Made by a program: the position numbers and the translations under genes. The notes beneath the pieces were generated by a model. The model ran no database searches, was not told where the DNA came from, and saw nothing but the letters and a program-made list of their open reading frames with translations. This document shows, piece after piece, positions 1-5,389 of a DNA stretch of 5,389 nt (positions are counted from its first letter, which is position 1; every line of letters begins with the position of its first letter). The stretch comes from an uncultured Spirochaetia bacterium (GTDB lineage: Bacteria; Spirochaetota; UBA4802; JAGODF01), in contig CALCJG010000208.1 of NCBI GenBank assembly GCA_937967705.1, positions 1 through 5,389 on the forward strand, written 5' to 3'.

Positions 1-3000
1 GAGCCGGGACGACGGGGTCCGGAAGGAAATTCATCGGGAAGATCATCGGGGCCGATCTGGTTCTGGATGAGATTACGGCTCATGCCCGGGCGGCCTTTGA
101 GCTGGATGAGAATGTGGACACGATCATCGAAATCGGGGGGCAGGACGCCAAGTTTACCACGATCCGCAACGGCCGCGTCACCCTCTCCATCATGAACAAT
201 GTCTGTGCCGCGGGGACCGGGAGTTTCATCGAGGAACAGGCAAAAAAGCTTGGCTGCCCCCTGGAGGAATATTCCGGAAGGGCGGAATCTGCCCGGGCGC
301 CCCTCGCCAGCGACCGTTGCACGGTCTTCATGGAGCGGGACATCAATCAGTGTCTCAACGAAGGGTATTCTGTGGATGAGGTCCTGGCGTCGGTGCTTCA
401 TTCGGTCCGGGAAAACTATCTCACCAAGGTGGCCGTGGAGGACAATATCGGCGAGCGGGTTTATTTCCAGGGGGCTACCGCCAGGAACAGGGCGCTCGTG
501 GCTGCCTTCGAGCAGAGGCTGGGGCGGCCCATCCTCGTTTCCCGGTTCTGCCATGTGACCGGTGCCATGGGTGTGGCTCTGGATCTCTGCGATACGGGTT
601 TGGGGGATTCCCTCTTCCGGGGCTTCGGTCTGTACCGGCAGCACATCCCCATCCGAAACGAGGTCTGCGAGCTCTGTACCAATCACTGCAAGATAAGACT
701 GGCGGAGGTTCAGGGGGAGACTGTAGCCTTCGGATTCCTGTGCGGACGGGATTATGAGGACCGGAAGTACGTTAACCGAAATCTTTCCGGGTTCGATCTC
801 CTGAAGGAACGTGCCAGAGTATACGGTTTCAGGAAAACGGCAGGGGAGGAGGGCGGTGTTACGGTGGGTCTGCCCGTTGCCCTGCACCTGGTCGAGGAGT
901 TGCCCCTGTGGAAGAAATTCTTCGACAACCTCTCGGTAAAGACCGTGACCAGCGAGGGGTGCCGTCATGCCGCAAGGGAGGGGAAGCAGATCGCCGGAGC
1001 GGAATTCTGCGCACCCATGGCCTCGCTGCATGCCCATGTGAAATATCTCTCGGAAAGGGCTGATTACATTTTCCTGCCTTTCTGCCTTGATAAGAAGCCG
1101 AGAGAGAGGTACGACAGGAATACCCGCCGGCAGTTCTGTTATTACACACAGTACGCGCCCTCGGTGATTGCCCAGATCGAAGGCCTGGCGCGGCAGGGGC
1201 AGATCCTCACTCCCGTGCTGAGGTCTCTGCGCAGCGGTTTCCATATGAAGGGTCAGCTCTACAGGATGATGAAAACCGTGACAGGGGGACGCATCAGCTT
1301 CCTGCAGGTCTCCTCGGCCTACGATGAGGCGCTGGAGTGGTTTGAGGACCGGGGCCGGGAACTCAGGGAAATATACAAACGGGAGATCGGCCGGGCCGGG
1401 GATGTCAGCGTGGTTTTCGTGGGCCGGCCCTATACGGTTCTCTCCCGATCCATGAACAGCGGCATTCCGGAGATCTTCGGAAGGCTGGGGGTAAAAACCT
1501 TTTATCAGGACATGCTCACAAACGGGGCGGAGGAGACCGTCGCGAGCGAAACGCTGCTCAGGGCTCTGCACTGGCATTACGCATCGGAGATTATCGAGGC
1601 GGCGGAGGTGATAGCCCGCTCGGAGGGGGTTTATCCCGTCATGGTGACCTCTTTCAAGTGCGCGCCGGATTCCTTCGCGGTGGAGTATTTCAAGCGTCTG
1701 ATGGACTCCCGGGATAAACCCTACCTGATCCTTCAGCTGGACGAGCATGATTCCAGTGTGGGATACGAAACGCGGATCGAATCCGCCGTCAGAGCGTTCC
1801 GCAATCACTGGAGGGAGGACCATGGCGGGCCGCGGAGAGCCCATCAAACGGCCAGCCCCAGGGTGTCCCGGGACCCTGGAATATTGAAGGAAAAGACCAT
1901 CCTGATGCCCAACTGGGATCACCTCTCATCCCGGCTGATTCAGGGCGTTCTCCAGGCGGAGGGGGTGGACGCCAGACCTGTAAGGGAAACGGAAGAGACC
2001 ATACGGAAGAGCATGAAGCACAATAACGGGCAATGCATCCCCCTGAACGCCGTTACCCAGGCTGCCATAGACTATATCCGTGAGGAGGGTCTCAGGCCTG
2101 ATGAAACGGCCCTCTGGATCTTCGATTCCAACGTGGCCTGCAACATCCGCATGTACCCCTATTACATGAAGAAAATCCTCGAAAACTCCGGGGAAGGGAT
2201 GGAAGACGTGGAGGTCTATATCGGGGATGCGCTTTTTTCAGATGTATCCCTGACCGTGATGATGAATGCCTATTTCGCCTATATGTTCGCCGGGATGCTG
2301 CGGAAGATGGGGTGCCGAACGCGCCCCTATGAGCTTGTCCGCGGCACTACGGACGCCGTTATCGGGAAATCCCTGGATATCTACTACGATATGTTTCGGA
2401 ACAGGACTCCAAAGGAAAAGGCCGTGGAAAAGGTTGTCGCTCTGTTCCGGGGGATAGAGCGAAACCCGGGGAATAAGCCCAAGGTCGCCCTTTTCGGGGA
2501 TCTCTATGTGCGCGACAATGATGTCATGAATCAGAATCTCATACGAACCATCGAGGAAAACGGGGGGGAGGTGATCTGCACCCCTTACAATGAATACATG
2601 AAAATCATCGCCGATCCTTACATCCGCAAATGGATCAGCGAGGGCTACTACGGCAACGCCATCACCGTGTCCCTGCTGAAACGGGTCGTGGATTTGATGG
2701 AAAAGAAATATTATCAGCATTTCAGCAGTATCCTGCAGGAGGGGGAGATAAAGGCGTGTCCCGATCCGGAGAAGCTTTTGTCGCGCTATCATGTTACCAT
2801 GGAGCATACGGGGGAGTCACTGGATAATCTCCTCAAGATCTATTCCCTTTTGGAACATCACCCGGACATTTCCCTTTTCGTTCAGACAAATCCCTCCTTC
2901 TGCTGTCCTTCCCTTATCACCGAAGCAATGTCCCGGCGGATAGAGGAGGAGACGGGAGTGCCGGTCGTGACCATTGAGTATGACGGTACGGGAAGCTTTA

Positions 3001-3110
3001 AAAACGATAAAATCGTGCCGTATCTCTATTATCCCAGGAAAAGAGGGGGCGGGCGGTCCGACAGAGACGATGATGCAGATTCCCCCGGGGCCGGAAAGGG
3101 GTGTATTTAA
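1..3110 (+). CDS. Large acyl-CoA dehydratase activase-related protein (BcrAD/BadFG ATPase + DUF2229), 5'-truncated by window edge
   Basis: The frame is open from base 3 (first full codon) to the TAA at 3108-3110, giving 1035 visible residues. The GTG at 114 is not the start, because conserved sequence (GTTGSGR, bases 6-26) lies upstream of it. Domains in order: an ASKHA-type ATPase with GGQDAKF (135-155), NNVCAAGTG (195-221) and CTVFMERDI (318-344). Its two cysteines (codons 204 and 318) are 38 residues apart, close to the spacing of the pair that holds the bridging [4Fe-4S] cluster in the HgdC activator dimer. A DUF2229-like region with CELCTNHC (666-689) follows, then a C-terminal part with NNGQC, NVACN and SFCCP blocks. 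Family members use ATP hydrolysis to drive low-potential electron transfer to a dehydratase or reductase; most fused members have no proven substrate. Family proteins are commonly about 1400 residues with a second ATPase domain at the N-terminus, so several hundred residues are probably missing on the left. The last ~20 residues are a charged, glycine-rich tail. Cytosolic; family call firm, exact reaction unknown. Confidence 0.93.
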   Translation, partial: AGTTGSGRKFIGKIIGADLVLDEITAHARAAFELDENVDTIIEIGGQDAKFTTIRNGRVTLSIMNNVCAAGTGSFIEEQAKKLGCPLEEYSGRAESARAPLASDRCTVFMERDINQCLNEGYSVDEVLASVLHSVRENYLTKVAVEDNIGERVYFQGATARNRALVAAFEQRLGRPILVSRFCHVTGAMGVALDLCDTGLGDSLFRGFGLYRQHIPIRNEVCELCTNHCKIRLAEVQGETVAFGFLCGRDYEDRKYVNRNLSGFDLLKERARVYGFRKTAGEEGGVTVGLPVALHLVEELPLWKKFFDNLSVKTVTSEGCRHAAREGKQIAGAEFCAPMASLHAHVKYLSERADYIFLPFCLDKKPRERYDRNTRRQFCYYTQYAPSVIAQIEGLARQGQILTPVLRSLRSGFHMKGQLYRMMKTVTGGRISFLQVSSAYDEALEWFEDRGRELREIYKREIGRAGDVSVVFVGRPYTVLSRSMNSGIPEIFGRLGVKTFYQDMLTNGAEETVASETLLRALHWHYASEIIEAAEVIARSEGVYPVMVTSFKCAPDSFAVEYFKRLMDSRDKPYLILQLDEHDSSVGYETRIESAVRAFRNHWREDHGGPRRAHQTASPRVSRDPGILKEKTILMPNWDHLSSRLIQGVLQAEGVDARPVRETEETIRKSMKHNNGQCIPLNAVTQAAIDYIREEGLRPDETALWIFDSNVACNIRMYPYYMKKILENSGEGMEDVEVYIGDALFSDVSLTVMMNAYFAYMFAGMLRKMGCRTRPYELVRGTTDAVIGKSLDIYYDMFRNRTPKEKAVEKVVALFRGIERNPGNKPKVALFGDLYVRDNDVMNQNLIRTIEENGGEVICTPYNEYMKIIADPYIRKWISEGYYGNAITVSLLKRVVDLMEKKYYQHFSSILQEGEIKACPDPEKLLSRYHVTMEHTGESLDNLLKIYSLLEHHPDISLFVQTNPSFCCPSLITEAMSRRIEEETGVPVVTIEYDGTGSFKNDKIVPYLYYPRKRGGGRSDRDDDADSPGAGKGCI
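1858..1879. repeat. Short imperfect palindrome inside the activase gene
   Basis: CCAGGG (1858-1863) and CCCTGG (1874-1879) are inverted arms flanking the 8-base palindrome TCCCGGGA (1866-1873), with TG unpaired at 1864-1865. It falls in a part of the protein that looks like a poorly conserved linker between the DUF2229 region and the C-terminal region. No function can be assigned and chance in GC-rich coding DNA is possible. Confidence 0.35.
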
Positions 3111-3183
3111 GGAGGGGAGGCTCAAAAATTACTTGCAGTTTATCTTGTTTCGGGATAGTTTAACCCCGATAATGCCCTTTTAG
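3111..3183 (+). other. Purine-rich Shine-Dalgarno-like tract and possible 16-codon ORF after the activase stop
   Basis: GGAGGGGAGG (3111-3120) directly abuts the activase stop codon and would be a strong ribosome binding site. The nearest downstream start is TTG at 3133, giving a 16-residue peptide (MQFILFRDSLTPIMPF) ending at the TAG 3181-3183. The spacer of 12 bases is longer than usual and the start is weak. It could be a tiny coupled ORF, the relic of a lost downstream gene, or chance. The ORF also overlaps the predicted promoter, which argues against a conserved peptide. Confidence 0.2.
3145..3173 (+). promoter_or_regulatory. Sigma-70-type promoter for the STAS-plsB unit
   Basis: The -35 box TTGTTT (3145-3150) matches TTGACA at the three most conserved bases. 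It is separated by exactly 17 bases from the -10 box GATAAT (3168-3173), which matches TATAAT at five of six. The predicted start of transcription is near 3180, leaving a leader of roughly 130 bases before the STAS start codon. It is the best promoter-like match I found in the only intergenic gap, and it would make the STAS-plsB pair independent of the activase gene. Confidence 0.55.
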
Positions 3184-3217
3184 CCGTTGAGACCCCGCTA
3201 TTAGGCGGCCCTTTTTT
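3183..3217 (+). terminator. Weak intrinsic terminator or attenuator hairpin
   Basis: GCCGTT (3183-3188) can pair with GGCGGC (3204-3209) using four GC and two GU pairs. Alternatively CCGC (3195-3198) pairs with GCGG (3205-3208) around a six-base loop. Either stem is followed by CC(C) and a run of six T (3212-3217). The stems are short, so termination would be partial. It may end transcripts from the activase gene. Because it lies at the predicted start of the STAS-plsB transcript, it could also be a 5'-end hairpin or attenuator for that unit. Confidence 0.4.
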
Positions 3218-3231
3218 CATTGAGGGTTCTA

Positions 3232-3312
3232 ATGGGGGAAGTAGGGGACTCAAGTGGCCTTGGGGCGCCCTTCCGGGAAAGAGATCTGTCAGTATTACGA
3301 GGAATAGAATTA
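3232..3312 (+). other. Leader segment encoding a STAS-like motif string; possible relic or short overlapping ORF
   Basis: Read from ATG 3232 (preceded by GAGGG at 3222-3226), this segment gives MGEVGDSSGLGAPFRER and then DLSVLRGIEL. DSSGLGA is the hallmark of anti-anti-sigma STAS domains. The stretch from DSSG to GIEL aligns without gaps to residues 57-78 of the downstream STAS protein (NSADLGAL...GIDL), with 10 of 22 residues identical by eye. The frame then runs as nonsense-like sequence into the STAS gene and stops at 3424-3426. It may be a decayed fragment of a second STAS gene, a short leader ORF, or coincidence. The rest of the leader (3218-3311) shows no riboswitch I recognise. Confidence 0.25.
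3299..3303 (+). promoter_or_regulatory. Ribosome binding site of the STAS gene
   Basis: GAGGA sits eight bases before the ATG at 3312. It supports that ATG as the start, although the frame is open further upstream without an ATG. Confidence 0.7.
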
Positions 3313-3650
3313 TGGAATACTCCTATCGGTATTTGGGAAAGCTTCTTGCTGTTGAAATTGAGGAGAACAGTGTCTCGCTGTCGGACATTGATATCGATGA
3401 CCTGGTATCAGAGATACTGGATCTGATCCGTGAAGCCAGGAAATGTGTGATCTTCGATCTCAAGGGGAAGAAGCATTTCAACTCCGCAGATCTGGGAGCG
3501 CTCATCAAGTCCAAGGATCTCCTGTCCGATAACGGTATCGATCTGGTGCTCATGCACCCCTCGGAAAACATCATGGAGCTTCTCAAGATTGTGGGGCTGA
3601 TGGATTTTATCAGGATCATCAAAAGCGAAGATGATCTGACAGAATGTTAA
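3312..3650 (+). CDS. Single-domain STAS protein (anti-sigma factor antagonist-like), phospho-site altered
   Basis: This 112-residue protein is the length of a stand-alone STAS domain such as SpoIIAA or RsbV. It shows the expected order: an N-terminal strand (LLAVEIEENSVSL), a helix, the core strand CVIFDLKG, the signature loop NSADLGALIK (residues 57-66), a helix, the strand GIDLVLMHPSE, and a C-terminal helix (MELLKIVGLMDFI). In SpoIIAA/RsbV the loop reads DSSG and its second serine is phosphorylated by an anti-sigma kinase. Here it reads N57-S58-A59-D60, so the acceptor is alanine and the glycine is lost. Classical partner switching by phosphorylation is therefore unlikely. STAS domains also act as protein- or ligand-binding modules, for example MlaB in lipid transport and the SulP STAS domain of YchM, which binds acyl carrier protein. 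With plsB 20 bases downstream, it probably belongs to the same operon. Start supported by GAGGA. No signal peptide or membrane segment, so cytosolic. Confidence 0.82.
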   Translation: MEYSYRYLGKLLAVEIEENSVSLSDIDIDDLVSEILDLIREARKCVIFDLKGKKHFNSADLGALIKSKDLLSDNGIDLVLMHPSENIMELLKIVGLMDFIRIIKSEDDLTEC

Positions 3651-3659
3651 TACGGTAAT

Positions 3660-3673
3660 GGGGGTGTCTCTTG
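3660..3673 (+). promoter_or_regulatory. Ribosome binding site and TTG start of plsB
   Basis: GGGGG-TG (3660-3666) lies just before TTG 3671-3673. This is the only usable start between the in-frame TAA at 3656-3658 and the GTG at 3743, so it decides the annotated start. The ATG at 3658 is in another frame and gives only nine codons, ending at 3687 across the plsB start. Confidence 0.5.
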
Positions 3674-5389
3674 AACAGGGATATTAACAGTCAGGATTCG
3701 TATCTGTTTGACGGTATTGTATTTGAAAAGCTCAATCCCCTGGTGGAAAAAGCGGTCAATCTCCTTTTCCGCAAGGTGGAATTCGATAACGAGAGTCTTC
3801 AGACGCTTAAGGATTATGCGGATAAAAATCTCGTTTATGCCTCCTTCCATACGTCGAATTTTTCCCTGTTGCTGCTTTATACCCTTCTGCGGAAGTATCG
3901 GTTTAAGACCCCGATCTTTGCCCTGGAATACAATCCCTTTCTTCTGCAGTCGGTAAAGTATATCGCCAAGAGGCTGTCCCGGCTCTTCAGCATCTTCTTC
4001 CTCAGGAAGAGATATAAGGATATCCTCGAAACGGATTACGTTGAGGAGCTGCTCCGCAACAAACGGAGCATCCTGGTTTCCCTCCTCTCACGCAAATTTT
4101 TCCTGCGGCGCTACATAGAGGTGAAATACGATTCTCTGATGTATCTCATCGATCTGCAGAAGAAAATGGAGGAGCCCATTTACCTCCTCCCGGAAATGAT
4201 CTTCTGGAATATGAATCCCGAGCGGTCAAGGAGCCTCCTGGAATCGAAGGCCACGGGGGACAGGGGGCTGGTTTCCGGCTGGCTGACCATCACCAAGAGC
4301 CTTACACCCTCCTTTATCCGCATATCCAAGCCCATCAACCTCAAGGAGGAGATCGAGAACTCGCCGGTTCAGGAGTCGAAGCATCTGGCCATGAGGCTGC
4401 GCAACAGACTTCTGGATATCTACCATCACGAGAAACGGACGGTCCTGGGGCCGGTGATCAAATCCCGGCAGGAGATGATGGAGAAGGTTCTTTATCACAA
4501 GAACGTCCTCGATGAGATCGAGAAGGTCCATGGAGAGAAGCGAATCTCCGAAAGAAAGCTGAAGAAGAAGGCCTTTAAGTATTATAAGGAAATCGCCGCC
4601 GATTTCTCCATCATATGGATTCAATACTTTGCCATGGCGGTGGGATACATGTTCCGCAAGATATTCGACGGCATCAGCTTCGATCAGGAATCCCTGAAGA
4701 AGATCCGCGAGGCCGCGCAGAAGGGACCGCTGATCCTCACCCCCTGCCACAAGAGTCACATGGACTATCTTCTCATATCCTGGCTCTTCTACAAGAACAT
4801 GATGATCCCCCCCCATATCGCCGCGGGGGTCAACCTCTCCTTTTTCCCCATAGGCCCCGTCTTCCGGCACTCGGGAGCCTTTTTTCTCCGGCGTTCCTTC
4901 AAGGGGCTGGATCTATATCCGGTCATCTTTAAACAGTATATCAAGACCCTGGTAAACGAGGGGTATCCCGTCGAGTTTTTCATTGAGGGGGGGCGTTCGC
5001 GCACCGGCAAACTGGTGCTGCCCCGTATGGGTCTGCTGAACTATCTCATCGAGGCGGTGGAGGAGGGATACAACAAGGACCTGGTTTTCGTTCCGGTTTC
5101 CATCAATTACGACCGCATTCTTGAGGAATCCTCCTATCTCCAGGAGCTGAAGGGGAAGGAGAAGGAGGCGGAGTCCATGGGTTCCTTCGTGGAGAGCCGG
5201 AAGCTCCTGAAGAGGAAGTACGGGCGGGTCTATCTGGCCTTCAACGAACCCTTTACCCTTAAGGAACTGGTGGGAGAGGAGACCGGCAACGAACGCATGG
5301 CCCAGATGGTGGCGGGCAATATCATCAAGCGTATCAACGAAGTAACCGTCGTTACCCCCTTCGCCCTGACCACCATGGCCATACTGCTG
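3671..5389 (+). CDS. plsB: Glycerol-3-phosphate 1-O-acyltransferase, PlsB family, 3'-truncated by window edge
   Basis: The frame is open to the right edge, giving 573 residues; E. coli PlsB has 807, so roughly the last third lies outside. The enzyme transfers an acyl chain from acyl-ACP or acyl-CoA to the sn-1 position of glycerol-3-phosphate, the first step of phosphatidic acid synthesis, at the inner membrane. All four acyltransferase blocks are present. Block I is PCHKSHMDYLL (H360, D365, the HX4D catalytic pair). Block II is GAFFLRRSFKG (from G402). Block III is FIEGGRSRTGK (E439-R444), which binds glycerol-3-phosphate. Block IV is VPVSINYD (P475). PPHIAAG and the RGY/EGYPVEFF segment also match E. 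coli PlsB closely. The helical N-terminal ~330 residues are the usual PlsB N-terminal region, including a degenerate acyltransferase-like segment near H60. Start is TTG 3671, because a stop lies in frame just upstream. It follows the STAS gene by 20 bases, implying co-transcription. Some databases label such proteins 1-acyl-glycerol-3-phosphate acyltransferases, but the overall likeness is to PlsB. Confidence 0.93.
   Translation, partial: MNRDINSQDSYLFDGIVFEKLNPLVEKAVNLLFRKVEFDNESLQTLKDYADKNLVYASFHTSNFSLLLLYTLLRKYRFKTPIFALEYNPFLLQSVKYIAKRLSRLFSIFFLRKRYKDILETDYVEELLRNKRSILVSLLSRKFFLRRYIEVKYDSLMYLIDLQKKMEEPIYLLPEMIFWNMNPERSRSLLESKATGDRGLVSGWLTITKSLTPSFIRISKPINLKEEIENSPVQESKHLAMRLRNRLLDIYHHEKRTVLGPVIKSRQEMMEKVLYHKNVLDEIEKVHGEKRISERKLKKKAFKYYKEIAADFSIIWIQYFAMAVGYMFRKIFDGISFDQESLKKIREAAQKGPLILTPCHKSHMDYLLISWLFYKNMMIPPHIAAGVNLSFFPIGPVFRHSGAFFLRRSFKGLDLYPVIFKQYIKTLVNEGYPVEFFIEGGRSRTGKLVLPRMGLLNYLIEAVEEGYNKDLVFVPVSINYDRILEESSYLQELKGKEKEAESMGSFVESRKLLKRKYGRVYLAFNEPFTLKELVGEETGNERMAQMVAGNIIKRINEVTVVTPFALTTMAILL

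Noticed and set aside
114..116. GTG as the start of the activase gene
   Set aside because: The same frame is open to the window edge and upstream codons encode conserved family sequence (GTTGSGR), so the true start is outside the window.
199..558. 119-codon plus-strand frame inside the activase
   Set aside because: Low-complexity, Ser/Arg/Gly/Pro/Trp-rich translation typical of an out-of-frame shadow; the overlapping frame carries the ATPase motifs.
2238..2807. 189-codon reading frame on the minus strand
   Set aside because: It lies opposite well-conserved C-terminal activase sequence and has no recognisable domain or ribosome binding site.
3180..3311. Riboswitch in the leader of the STAS-plsB unit
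   Set aside because: The leader can form small hairpins (for example around 3252-3272), but I recognise no conserved core of a known class.
4226..4870. 214-codon reading frame on the minus strand
   Set aside because: It is antisense to the conserved PlsB catalytic region and its translation resembles no family; it is a byproduct of GC-rich codon usage.
1..5389. Mobile element, CRISPR array, tRNA or rRNA
   Set aside because: No terminal inverted repeats with a transposase, no spaced direct repeats and no RNA-gene signatures were seen; nearly all bases are explained by three genes.

Overview
The window reads as part of a bacterial chromosome of moderately high GC with dense coding, all on the + strand. 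It holds three protein genes and one real intergenic gap of about 200 bases. The organism is most likely an anaerobe. The first gene is a very large oxygen-sensitive-type (R)-2-hydroxyacyl-CoA dehydratase/benzoyl-CoA reductase activase relative, and the last is a PlsB-type glycerol-3-phosphate acyltransferase of the Gram-negative kind. That pairing fits Desulfobacterota/Deltaproteobacteria or Spirochaetota, but nothing here settles the phylum. I see no mobile element, tRNA, rRNA or CRISPR array.

Layout. Positions 1-3110 hold the 3' part of the activase gene; it is already open at the left edge, so its start lies outside. The visible 1035 residues carry an ASKHA ATPase domain with two cluster-type cysteines, then a DUF2229-type Cys-rich middle region, then a C-terminal HgdB/DUF2229-associated region ending in a conserved FCCP block. 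Positions 3111-3311 are noncoding or nearly so. They contain a good sigma-70-like promoter (TTGTTT-17-GATAAT) and, right at the predicted transcript start, a short hairpin followed by six T. Next is a leader of about 100 bases that unexpectedly encodes a STAS-like peptide string (DSSGLGA) in another frame. Positions 3312-3650 encode a complete single-domain STAS protein of 112 residues. Positions 3671-5389 encode the first 573 residues of a PlsB-type acyltransferase that runs off the right edge.

How the genes may work together. The STAS gene and plsB are 20 bases apart and almost certainly co-transcribed from the 3145-3173 promoter; the activase looks like a separate upstream unit. PlsB starts membrane phospholipid synthesis by acylating glycerol-3-phosphate. 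The STAS protein lacks the usual phospho-acceptor serine, so a classical partner-switching role is unlikely. A role as a protein- or ACP-binding partner of the acyltransferase is a reasonable but untested idea. No link between the activase and phospholipid synthesis is evident beyond adjacency.
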